Assembly (NCBI GenBank): GCA_037013495.1
Contig: CM072802.1
Location: 48,026,501 to 48,090,500, forward strand
Source: Hippophae tibetana
Lineage: Eukaryota; Streptophyta; Magnoliopsida; Rosales; Elaeagnaceae
Length of the DNA stretch: 64,000 nt
Direction of reading: 5' to 3'
The notes under the pieces are model-generated. The model saw only the letters and a program-made list of their open reading frames with translations, ran no database searches and was not told the DNA's origin. Of this stretch, positions 1-11,819 are shown in pieces. Each line of letters begins with the position of its first letter. Within the stretch, counting starts at the first letter, position 1. A program made the translations under genes and the position numbers.

Positions 1-615
1 ATCTAACAATTCTATAAGCATAATAATATTTACAAAATTTCATAATTTATCTCTATATATATATATATATGTTAATATTAATCAAAATAATTGTTTTTGC
101 CAACTATTTCGAACTAAAATAAATTGGTTAAATGTAATTTATATAACCATATGTCTTATTTTGTTTTATAAAAATAAAATATGTTATAATAATCTCATAT
201 AAATAAACTCACACATACTAGTTTATACTAAATATTATTAAAAACGCTAAAAACAAATAAATAAAACATATATTTTGCCTTTATATGCAATAACTTATAT
301 TAAATAAAATCAATGTTTTAAATAAAATCATACATAATTAAAAACTATAAAAATATATATATATTTGATTCAATGAAATATTTATTTATTAGTTCAAGAA
401 ATATATTGGAAGGTGAAATATCATATATAACACATGTATCTTAATATTATATTAAATTGAAAACCAAGATTCAAAGACAAGAGAATTACCATTCGGGGTG
501 TCAATCCCGTAGATATGATCGTGCAATATTAGATGAAATTATGCAAATAATTTTCAAATGTATAACAAGTAACACTATATGATAATTTATGCATATTTAG
601 ATTTTATCATATTAG
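1..615 (+). repeat. Partial, diverged left-end monomer
   Basis: The window opens inside a monomer, about 70 bp after its anchor. It differs from the rest at several places. The diagnostic segment reads TTTCGAACTAAAAT (107-120). GGTTAAATG replaces GGTTTAATG. The AT run near 350-365 is lengthened. The island reads GTCAATCCCG, which destroys the near-palindrome. A further variant is TTTTCAAATGTATAACAAG. It has no close partner elsewhere in the window. Confidence 0.85.
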
Positions 616-1290
616 ATGCTAATAAATATTTCATATTTTGTTAATATTTATTAGACATCTTAATTTTATAATTAGGACGATATCTAACAATTCTATAAGC
701 ATAATAATATTTACAAAATTTCATAAGTTATCTATATATATATATATATATGTTAATATTAATCAAATTAATTGTTTTTGCCAACTATTTCGGGGTAAAA
801 TAAATTGGTTTAATGTAATTTATATAAACATATGTCTTATTTTGTTTTGTAAAAATGAAATATGTTATAATAATCTCATATAAATAAACTCACACATACT
901 AGTTTATACTAAATATTATTAAAAATGCTAAAAACAAATAAATAAAACATAAATTTTGCCTTTATATGCAATAACTTATATCAAATAAAATCTATGTTTT
1001 AAATAAAATCATACATAAGTTAAAACTATAAATATATATATTTGATTCAATGAAATATTTATTTATTAGTTCAAGAAATATATTGGAAGGTGAAATATCA
1101 TATATAACACATGTATCTTAATATTAGATTAAATTGAAAACCAAGATTCAAAGACAAGAGAATTACCATTCGGGGTGTCGATACCGTGGATATGATTGTG
1201 CAATATGAGATGAAATTATGCAAATAATTTTTAAACGTATACCAAGTTACACTATATGATAATTTATGCATATTCAAATTTTATCATATT

Positions 1291-1339
1291 AGATGCTAAT
1301 AAATATTTCACATATTTTGTTAATATTTATTAGACATCT
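1291..1339. other. Hairpin/cruciform-capable inverted repeat, one per monomer (representative)
   Basis: The left arm is AGATG plus CTAATAAATATT (1291-1307). The loop is 14 nt (1308-1321). The right arm is AATATTTATTAG (1322-1333), one bulged A (1334), then CATCT (1335-1339). The 12-bp inner stem is a perfect inverted repeat, and 5 more pairs follow the bulge. With anchor a, the element lies at a-2 to a+46 in nearly every copy. Exceptions I saw: 616 has a 12-nt loop; 1980 has C to T in the left arm; 54748 and 57472 have G to A in the left arm; 55433 and 58157 read AAATG; 60894 and 63662 have A to T in the right arm. No function is shown by the sequence itself. Confidence 0.85.
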
Positions 1340-1667
1340 TAATTTTATAATTTGGACGATATCTAATAATTCTATAACCATAATAATATTTACAAAATTT
1401 CATAAGTTATCTCTCTCTATATATATATATATATATATGTTAATATTACTCAAATTAATTGTTTTTGCCAACTATTTCGGGGTAAAATAAATTGGTTTAA
1501 TGTAATTTATATAAACATATGTCTTATTTTGTTTTGTAAAAATGAAATATGTTATAATAATCTCATATAAATAAACTCACACATACTAGTTTATACTAAA
1601 TATTATTAAAAATGCTAAAAACAAATAAATAAAACATAAATTTTGCCTTTATATGCAATAACTTATA

Positions 1668-1697
1668 TTAAATAAAATCTATGTTTTAAATAAAATC
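1668..1697 (+). repeat. Short internal direct repeat, 18-bp offset (representative)
   Basis: TTAAATAAAATC occurs at 1668-1679 and again at 1686-1697, separated by a short spacer. The pair is kept in most monomers. In several (10296, 14396, 17138, 19857, 21891, 34163) the spacer reads GTTTAAAATAAAATC, a shared variant useful for tracing descent. It probably reflects a small duplication in the ancestral monomer. Confidence 0.7.
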
Positions 1698-1850
1698 ATA
1701 CATAAGTTAAAACTATAAATATATATATTTGATTCAATGAAATATTTATTTATTAGTTCAAGAAATATATTGGAAGGTGAAATATCATATATAACACATG
1801 TATCTTAATATTAGATTAAATTGAAAACCAAGATTCAAAGACAAGAGAAT

Positions 1851-1890
1851 TACCATTCGGGGTGTCGATACCGTGGATATGATCGTGCAA
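1851..1890. other. Conserved G+C- and CpG-rich island in each monomer (representative)
   Basis: I count 20 G+C in these 40 bases, against about 20% across the monomer. It holds four CpGs, in the contexts TTCGG, GTCGAT, ACCGTG and ATCGTG. The core GGTGTCGATACC (1861-1872) is a 12-bp palindrome apart from one G/T pair, centred on TCGA. Main variants elsewhere are ACC versus GCC before ATTCGG and GTGG versus GTAG after ATACC. Copies in 59517, 61577 and 62262 read ACCATATATATG instead. This could be a binding site for a dimeric DNA-binding protein, but that is inference. Confidence 0.75.
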
Positions 1891-3467
1891 TATGAGATGA
1901 AATTATGCAAATAATTTTTAAACGTATACCAAGTAACACTATATGATAATTTATGCATATTCAGATTTTATCATATTAGATGTTAATAAATATTTCACAT
2001 ATTTTGTTAATATTTATTAGACATCTTAATTTTATAATTAGGACGATATCTAATAATTCTATAAGCATAATAATATTTACAAAATTTCATAAGTTATCTC
2101 TATATATATATATATATATATATGTTAATATTACTCAAAATAATTGTTTTTGCCAACTATTTCGGGGTAAAATAAATTGGTTTAATGTAATTTATATAAA
2201 CATATGTCTTATTTTGTTTTGTAAAAATGAAATATGTTATAATAATCTCATATAAATATACTCAGACATACTAGTTTATACTAAATATTATTAAAAATGC
2301 TAAAAACAAATAAATAAAACATATATTTTGCCTTTATATGCAATAACTTATATTAAATAAAATCAATGTTTTAAATAAAATCATACATAAGTAAAAACTA
2401 TAAATATATATATTTGATTCAATGAAATATTTATTTATTAGTTCCAGAAATATATTGGAAGGTGAAATATCATATATAACACATGTATCTTAATATTAGA
2501 TTAAATTGAAAACCAAGATTCAAAGACAAGAGAATTACCATTCGGGGTGTCGATACCGTAGATATGATCGTGCAATATGAGATGTCATTATGCAAATAAT
2601 TTTTAAACGTATACCAAGTAACGCTATATGATAATTTATGCATATTTAGATTTTATCATATTAGATGCTAATAAATATTTCACATATTTTGTTAATATTT
2701 ATTAGACATCTTAATTTTATAATTAAGACGATATCTAATAATTCTCTAAGCATAATAATATTTACAAAATTTCATAAGTTATCTATATATATATATATAT
2801 ATGTGTGTGTGAATATTACTCAAAATAATTGTTTTTCCAACAACTTCGGGACAAAATAAATTGGTTTAATGTAATTTATATAACCATATGTCTTATTTTG
2901 TTTTATAAAAATGAAATATGGTATAATAATCTCATATAAATAAACCCACACATACTAGTTTATACTAAATATTATTAAAAATGCTAAAAACAAATAAATA
3001 AAACATATATTTTGCTTTTATATGCAATAACTTATATTAAATAAAATCAATGTTTTAAATAAAATATTACATAAGTTAAAACTATAAATATATATATTTG
3101 ATTCAATGAAATATTTATTTATTAGTTCAAGAAATATATTAGAAGGTGAAATATCATATATAACACATGTATGCTAATATTAGATTAAATTGAAAACCAA
3201 GATTCAAAGACAAGAGAATTGCCATTCGGGGTGTCGATACCGTGGATATGATCGTGCAATATGAGATGAAATTATGCAAATAATTTTTAAACGTATACCA
3301 AGTAACGCTATATGATAATTTATGCATATTTAGATTTTATTATATTAGATGCTAATAAATATTTCACATATTTTGTTAATATTTATTAGACATCTTAATT
3401 TTATAATTAAGACGATATCTAATAATTCTCTAAGCATAATAATATTTACAAAATTTCATAAGTTATC

Positions 3468-3499
<32 letters not shown>

Positions 3500-4835
3500 A
3501 ATATTACTCAAAATAATTGTTTTTCCAACAACTTCGGGACAAAATAAATTGGTTTAATGTAATTTATATAACCATATGTCTTATTTTGTTTTATAAAAAT
3601 GAAATATGGTATAATAATCTCATATAAATAAACCCACACATACTAGTTTATACTAAATATTATTAAAAATGCTAAAAACAAATAAAAAAAACATATATTT
3701 TGCCTTTATATGCAATAACTTATATTAAATAAAATCAATGTTTTAAATAAAATCATACATAAGTTAAAACTATAAATATATATATTTGATTCAATGAAAT
3801 ATTTATTTATTAGTTCAAGAAATATATTGGAAGGTGAAATATCATATATAACACATGTATGCTAATATTATATTAAATTGAAAACCAAGATTCAAAGACA
3901 AGAGAATTACCATTCGGGGTGTCGATACCGTGGATATGATCGTGCAATATGAGATGAAATAATGCAAATAATTTTTAAACGTATACCAAGTAACGATATA
4001 TGATAATTTATGCATATTTAGATTTTATCATATTAGATGCTAATAAATATTTCACATATTTTGTTAATATTTATTAGACATCTTAATTTTATAATTAGGA
4101 CGATATCTAATAATTTTCTAAGCATAACAATATTTACAAAATTTCATAAGTTATCTATATATATATATATATGTGTGTGTGAATATTACTCAAAATAATT
4201 GTTTTTCCAACAACTTCGGGACAAAATAAATTGGTTTAATGTAATTTATATAACCATATGTCTTATTTTGTTTTATAAAAATGAAATATGTTATAATAAT
4301 CTCATATAAATAAACCCACACATACTAGTTTATAATAAATATTATTAAAAATGCAAAAAACGAATAAATAAAACATATATTTTGCCTTTATATGCAATAA
4401 CTTATATTAAATAAAATCAATGTTTTAAATAAAATCATACATAAGTTAAAACTATAAATATATATATTTGATTCAATGAAATATTTATTTATTAGTTCAA
4501 GAAATATATTGGAAGCTGAAATATCATATATAACACATGTATCTTAATATTAGATTAAATTGAATACCAAGATTCAAAGACAAGAGAATTACGATTCGGG
4601 GTGTCGATACCGTGGATATGATCGTGCAATATGAGATGAAATTATGCAAATAATTTTTAAACGTATACCAAGTAACGCTATATGATAATTTATGCATATT
4701 CAGATTTTATCATATTAGATGCTAATAAATATTTCACATATATTGTTAATATTTATTAGACATCTTAATTTTATAATTAGGACGATATCTAATAATTCTA
4801 TAAGCATGATAATATTTACAAAATTTCATAAGTTA

Positions 4836-4871
<36 letters not shown>

Positions 4872-5528
4872 AATATTACTCAAATTAATTGTTTTTGCCA
4901 ACTATTTCGGGGTAAAATAAATTGGTTTAATGTAATTTATATAACCATATGTCTTATTTTGTTTTATAAAAATGAAATATGTTATAATAATCTCATATAA
5001 ATAAACCCACACATACTAGTTTATACTAAATATTATTAAAAATGCTAAAAACAAATAAATAAAACATATATTTTGCCTTTATATGCAATAACTTATATTA
5101 AATAAAATCAATGTTTTAAATAAAATCATACATAAGTTAAAATTATAAATATATATATTTGATTCAATGAAATATTTATTTATTAGTTCAAGAAATATAT
5201 TGGAAGGTGAAATATCATATATAACACATGTATGCTAATATTAGATTAAATTGAAAACCAAGATTCAAAGACAAGAGAATTGCCATTCGGGGTGTCGATA
5301 CCGTGGATATGATCGTGCAATATGAGATGAAATAATGCAAATAATTTTTAAACGTATACCAAGTAACGATATATGATAATTTATGCATATTTAGATTTTA
5401 TCATATTAGATGCTAATAAATATTTCACATATTTTGTTAATATTTATTAGACATCTTAATTTTATAATTAGGACGATATCTAATAATTCTCTAAGCATAA
5501 CAATATTTACAAAATTTCATAAGTTATC

Positions 5529-5554
<26 letters not shown>

Positions 5555-5570
<16 letters not shown>
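5555..5570. repeat. (TG)8 tract in monomer 5410
   Basis: The longest TG run class, directly after the TA run. Most subtype 2 copies have 3 to 5 TG units. The D-type sister copy has the same length at 8348-8363. Confidence 0.9.
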
Positions 5571-7592
5571 AATATTACTCAAAATAATTGTTTTTCCAAC
5601 AACTTCGTGACAAAATAAATTTGTTTAATGTAATTTATATAACCATATGTCTTATTTTGTTTTATAAAAATGAAATATGTTATAATAATCTCATATAAAT
5701 AAACCCACACATAATAGTTTATACTAAATATTATTAAAAATGCTAAAAACAAATAAATAAAACATATATTTTGCCTTTATATGCAATAACTTATATTAAA
5801 TAAAATCAATGTTTTAAATAAAATCATACATAAGTTAAAACTATAAATATATATATTTGATTCAATGAAATATTTATTTATTAGTTCAAGAAATATATTG
5901 GAAGGTGAAATATCATATATAACACATGTATGCTAATATTAGATTAAATTGAAAACCAAGATTCAAAGACAAGAGAATTGCCATTCGGGGTGTCGATACC
6001 GTGGATATGATCGTGCAATATGAGATGAAATTATGCAAATAATTTTTAAACGTATACCAAGTAACGCTATATGATAATTTATGCATATTTAGATTTTATT
6101 ATATTAGATGCTAATAAATATTTCACATATTTTGTTAATATTTATTAGACATCTTAATTTTATAATTAAGACGATATCTAATAATTCTCTAAGCATAATA
6201 ATATTTACAAAATTTCATAAGTTATCTATATATATATATATATATATGTGTGTGTGAATATTACTCAAAATAATTGTTTTTCCAACAACTTCGGGACAAA
6301 ATAAATTGGTTTAATGTAATTTATATAACCATATGTCTTATTTTGTTTTATAAAAATGAAATATGGTATAATAATCTCATATAAATAAACCCACACATAC
6401 TAGTTTATACTAAATATTATTAAAAATGCTAAAAACAAATAAAAAAAACATATATTTTGCCTTTATATGCAATAACTTATATTAAATAAAATCAATGTTT
6501 TAAATAAAATCATACATAAGTTAAAACTATAAATATATATATTTGATTCAATGAAATATTTATTTATTAGTTCAAGAAATATATTGGAAGGTGAAATATC
6601 ATATATAACACATGTATGCTAATATTATATTAAATTGAAAACCAAGATTCAAAGACAAGAGAATTGCCATTCGGGGTGTCGATACCGTGGATATGATCGT
6701 GCAATATGAGATGAAATAATGCAAATAATTTTTAAACGTATACCAAGTAACGATATATGATAATTTATGCATATTTAGATTTTATCATATTAGATGCTAA
6801 TAAATATTTCACATATTTTGTTAATATTTATTAGACATCTTAATTTTATAATTAGGACGATATCTAATAATTTTCTAAGCATAACAATATTTACAAAATT
6901 TCATAAGTTATCTATATATATATATATATGTGTGTGTGAATATTACTCAAAATAATTGTTTTTCCAACAACTTCGGGACAAAATAAATTGGTTTAATGTA
7001 ATTTATATAACCATATGTCTTATTTTGTTTTATAAAAATGAAATATGTTATAATAATCTCATATAAATAAACCCACACATACTAGTTTATAATAAATATT
7101 ATTAAAAATGCAAAAAACGAATAAATAAAACATATATTTTGCCTTTATATGCAATAACTTATATTAAATAAAATCAATGTTTTAAATAAAATCATACATA
7201 AGTTAAAACTATAAATATATATATTTGATTCAATGAAATATTTATTTATTAGTTCAAGAAATATATTGGAAGGTGAAATATCATATATAACACATGTATC
7301 TTAATATTAGATTAAATTGAATACCAAGATTCAAAGACAAGAGAATTACGATTCGGGGTGTCGATACCGTGGATATGATCGTGCAATATGAGATGAAATT
7401 ATGCAAATAATTTTTAAACGTATACCAAGTAACGCTATATGATAATTTATGCATATTCAGATTTTATCATATTAGATGCTAATAAATATTTCACATATAT
7501 TGTTAATATTTATTAGACATCTTAATTTTATAATTAGGACGATATCTAATAATTCTATAAGCATGATAATATTTACAAAATTTCATAAGTTA

Positions 7593-7594
<2 letters not shown>

Positions 7595-7661
<67 letters not shown>
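7595..7661. repeat. Longest (TA)n tract, 67 bp
   Basis: The microsatellite in monomer 7476 is an uninterrupted TA run of 67 bases. Its sister copy at 4719 has a run about half as long. It makes this monomer the longest in the window at 727 bp. Confidence 0.95.
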
Positions 7662-7664
<3 letters not shown>

Positions 7665-8321
7665 AATATTACTCAAATTAATTGTTTTTGCCAACTATTT
7701 CGGGGTAAAATAAATTGGTTTAATGTAATTTATATAACCATATGTCTTATTTTGTTTTATAAAAATGAATTATGTTATAATAATCTCATATAAATAAACC
7801 CACACATACTAGTTTATACTAAATATTATTAAAAATGCTAAAAACAAATAAATAAAACATATATTTTGCCTTTATATGCAATAACTTATATTAAATAAAA
7901 TCAATGTTTTAAATAAAATCATACATAAGTTAAAATTATAAATATATATATTTGATTCAATGAAATATTTATTTATTAGTTCAAGAAATATATTGGAAGG
8001 TGAAATATCATATATAACACATGTATGCTAATATTAGATTAAATTGAAAACCAAGATTCAAAGACAAGAGAATTGCCATTCGGGGTGTCGATACCGTGGA
8101 TATGATCGTGCAATATGAGATGAAATAATGCAAATAATTTTTAAACGTATACCAAGTAACGATATATGATAATTTATGCATATTTAGATTTTATCATATT
8201 AGATGCTAATAAATATTTCACATATTTTGTTAATATTTATTAGACATCTTAATTTTATAATTAGGACGATATCTAATAATTCTCTAAGCATAACAATATT
8301 TACAAAATTTCATAAGTTATC

Positions 8322-8347
<26 letters not shown>

Positions 8348-8363
<16 letters not shown>
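8348..8363. repeat. (TG)8 tract in monomer 8203
   Basis: Matches the TG run of copy 5410 in length. This supports 5410 and 8203 being the same position of the four-monomer unit. Confidence 0.9.
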
Positions 8364-9017
8364 AATATTACTCAAAATAATTGTTTTTCCAACAACTTCG
8401 TGACAAAATAAATTTGTTTAATGTAATTTATATAACCATATGTCTTATTTTGTTTTATAAAAATGAAATATGTTATAATAATCTCATATAAATAAACCCA
8501 CACATACTAGTTTATAATAAATATTATTAAAAATGCAAAAAACGAATAAATAAAACATATATTTTGCCTTTATATGCAATAACTTATATTAAATAAAATT
8601 AATGTTTTAAATAAAATCATACATAAGTTAAAACTATAAATATATATATTTGATTCAATGAAATATTTATTTATTAGTTCAAGAAATATATTGGAAGGTG
8701 AAATATCATATATAACACATGTATCTTAATATTAGATTAAATTAAATACCAAGATTCAAAGACAAGAGAATTACGATTCGGGGTGTCCATACCGTGGATA
8801 TGATCGTGCAATATGAGATGAAATTATGCAAATAATTTTTAAACGTATACCAAGTAACGCTATATGATAATTTATGCATATTCAGATTTTATCATATTAG
8901 ATGCTAATAAATATTTCACATATATTGTTAATATTTATTAGACATCTTAATTTTATAATTAGGACGATATCTAATAATTCTATAAGCATGATAATATTTA
9001 CAAAATTTCATAAGTTA

Positions 9018-9019
<2 letters not shown>

Positions 9020-9064
<45 letters not shown>
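9020..9064. repeat. (TA)n tract, 45 bp, in monomer 8901
   Basis: An uninterrupted TA run, third of the C-type copies (4719, 7476, 8901). All three are longer than the runs in most monomers. Confidence 0.95.
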
Positions 9065-9067
<3 letters not shown>

Positions 9068-9724
9068 AATATTACTCAAATTAATTGTTTTTGCCAACTA
9101 TTTCGGGGTAAAATAAATTGGTTTAATGTAATTTATATAACCATATGTCTTATTTTGTTTTATAAAAATGAAATATGTTATAATAATCTCATATAAATAA
9201 ACCCACACATACTAGTTTATACTAAATATTATTAAAAATGCTAAAAACAAATAAATAAAACATATATTTTGCCTTTATATGCAATAACTTATATTAAATA
9301 AAATCAATGTTTTAAATAAAATCATACATAAGTTAAAATTATAAATATATATATTTGATTCAATGAAATATTTATTTATTAGTTCAAGAAATATATTGGA
9401 AGGTGAAATATCATATATAACACATGTATGCTAATATTAGATTAAATTGAAAACCAAGATTCAAAGACAAGAGAATTGCCATTCGGGGTGTCGATACCGT
9501 GGATATGATCGTGCAATATGAGATGAAATAATGCAAATAATTTTTAAACGTATACCAAGTAACGATATATGATAATTTATGCATATTTAGATTTTATCAT
9601 ATTAGATGCTAATAAATATTTCACATATTTTGTTAATATTTATTAGACATCTTAATTTTATAATTAGGACGATATCTAATAATTCTCTAAGCATAACAAT
9701 ATTTACAAAATTTCATAAGTTATC

Positions 9725-9758
<34 letters not shown>

Positions 9759-10412
9759 AATATTACTCAAAATAATTGTTTTTCCAACAACTTCGTGACA
9801 AAATAAATTGGTTTAATGTAATTTATATAACCATATGTCTTATTTTGTTTTATAAAAATGAAATATGTTATAATAATCTCATATAAATAAACCCACACAT
9901 ACTAGTTTATAATAAATATTATTAAAAATGCAAAAAACGAATAAATAAAACATATATTTTGCCTTTATATGCAATAACTTATATTAAATAAAATCAATGT
10001 TTTAAATAAAATCATACATAAGTTAAAACTATAAATATATATATTTGATTCAATGAAATATTTATTTATTAGTTCAAGAAATATATTGGAAGGTGAAATA
10101 TCATATATAACACATGTATCTTAATATTAGATTAAATTGAATACCAATATTCAAAGACAAGAGAATTACGATTCGGGGTGTCGATACCGTGGATATGATC
10201 GTGCAATATGAGATGAAATTATGCAAATAATTTTTAAACGTATACCAAGTAACGCTATATGATAATTTATGCATATTCAGATTTTATCATATTAGATGCT
10301 AATAAATATTTCACATATTTTGTTAATATTTATTAGACATCTTAATTTTATAATTAGGACGATATCTAATAATTCTATAAGCATGATAATATTTACAAAA
10401 TTTCATAAGTTA

Positions 10413-10452
<40 letters not shown>

Positions 10453-10990
10453 AATATTACTCAAATTAATTGTTTTTGCCAACTATTTCGGGGTAAAATA
10501 AATTGGTTTAATGTAATTTATATAACCATATGTCTTATTTTGTTTTATAAAAATGAAATATGTTATAATAATCTCATATAAATAAACCCACACATACTAG
10601 TTTATACTAAATATTATTAAAAATGCTAAAAACAAATAAATAAAACATATATTTTGCCTTTATATGCAATAACTTATATTAAATAAAATCAATGTTTAAA
10701 ATAAAATCATACATAAGTTAAAATTATAAATATATATATTTGATTCAATGAAATATTTATTTATTAGTTCAAGAAATATATTGGAAGGTGAAATATCATA
10801 TATAACACATGTATGCTAATATTAGATTAAATTGAAAACCAAGATTCAAAGACAAGAGAATTGCCATTCGGGGTGTCGATACCGTGGATATGATCGTGCA
10901 ATATGAGATGAAATAATGCAAATAATTTTTAAACGTATACCAAGTAACGCTATATGATAATTTATGCATATTTAGATTTTATCATATTAG

Positions 10991-11787
10991 ATGCTAATAA
11001 ATATTTCACATATTTTGTTAATATTTATTAGACATCTTAATTTTATAATTAGGACGATATCTAATAATTCTATAAGCATGATAATATTTACAAAATTTCA
11101 TAAGTTATCTATATATATATATATATATGTTAATATTACTCAAAATAATTGTTTTTCCAACAACTTCGGGACAAAATAAATTGGTTTAATGTAATTTATA
11201 TAACCATATGTCTTATTTTGTTTTATAAAAATGAAATATGTTATAATAATCTCATATAAATAAACCCACACATACTAGTTTATACTAAATATTATGAAAA
11301 ATGCTAAAAACAAATAAATAAAACATATATTTTGCCTTTATATGCAATAACTTATATTAAATAAAATCAATGTTTTAAATAAAATCATACATAAGTTAAA
11401 ATTATAAATATATATATTTGATTCAATGAAATATTTATTTATTAGTTCAAGAAATATATTGGAAGGTGAAATATCATATATAACACATGTATGCTAATAT
11501 TAGATTAAATTGAAAACCAAGATTCAAAGACAAGAGAATTGCCATTCGGGGTGTCGATACCGTGGATATGATCGTGCAATATGAGATGAAATAATGCAAA
11601 TAATTTTTAAACGTATACCAAGTAACGATATATGATAATTTATGCATATTTAGATTTTATCATATTAGATGCTAATAAATATTTCACATATTTTGTTAAT
11701 ATTTATTAGACATCTTAATTTTATAATTAGGACGATATCTAATAATTCTCTAAGCATAACAATATTTACAAAATTTCATAAGTTATC

Positions 11788-11819
<32 letters not shown>

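Larger units (their letters stand above)
1293..1979 (+). repeat. Reference monomer (687 bp) with internal map
   Basis: This clean subtype 1 copy serves as a map. Inverted repeat at 1291-1339. Microsatellite at 1411-1438, CT then TA. Subtype-diagnostic segment at 1467-1483, reading gccaactatttcggggt. Two copies of TTAAATAAAATC at 1668-1679 and 1686-1697. A short fixed AT run near 1718-1728. The motif GAAATATTTATTTATTAG at 1739-1756. G+C island at 1851-1890. Of seven CpG dinucleotides I count in the copy, four lie in the 40-bp island. Both boundaries are arbitrary, because a tandem array has no natural monomer start. Confidence 0.95.
616..2664 (+). repeat. Subtype 1 run: monomers at 616, 1293, 1980
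   Basis: All three carry the subtype 1 segment gccaactatttcgggg, the AAACATATG variant and AAACTC. None has a TG tract after the TA run. Copy 616 lacks AC in the hairpin loop (TTTCATATTTTG). Copies 616 and 1293 read ATCTATG where most copies read ATCAATG. Subtype 1 also fills the far right of the window. Confidence 0.85.
2665..10990 (+). repeat. Nested higher-order repeat A-B-C-D / A-B-C-D / C-D / C
   Basis: Monomer 2665 leads into a four-monomer unit at 3349, 4037, 4719, 5410 that is repeated at 6108, 6794, 7476, 8203. The offset is about 2759 bp at the left edge. Markers: A is preceded by TTTTATTATATTAG (3335, 6094); A also has an uninterrupted A run after CAAAT; B has TTTTCTAAGC; C has CACATATATTG and CAAATTAATTG; D has CTTCGTGACAAAATAAATTTG. 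C-D then recurs at 8901-9606 with a 1425-bp offset, and a C-like copy follows at 10296. Shared sequence runs about 3142-5705 against 5901-8500. Subtype 1 copies here are the C monomers; the others are subtype 2. Confidence 0.8.

Noticed and set aside
61-70. TATA-box promoters at each TA run
   Set aside because: TA runs are microsatellites. Nothing downstream looks like a transcription unit.
1473-1490. CENP-B box
   Set aside because: TTTCGGGGTAAAATAAA and CTTCGGGACAAAATAAA match only the first half (TTCG....A). The CGGG half is absent in both subtypes.
1861-1872. RNA polymerase III B box or tRNA T-arm in GGTGTCGATACC
   Set aside because: It resembles the B box consensus but is off by an inserted base. 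I found no A box at proper distance, no tRNA fold and no clear SINE structure.
1980-2255. Recurrent plus-strand open frames starting at the anchor ATG, 60 to 105 codons, most beginning MLINISHILL
   Set aside because: They are the satellite read in one frame. They run through the TA microsatellite as a run of Ile-Tyr, their length follows tract length, and many sister copies lose the frame by a change in that tract. There is no codon bias, no conserved stop and no sign of coding constraint.
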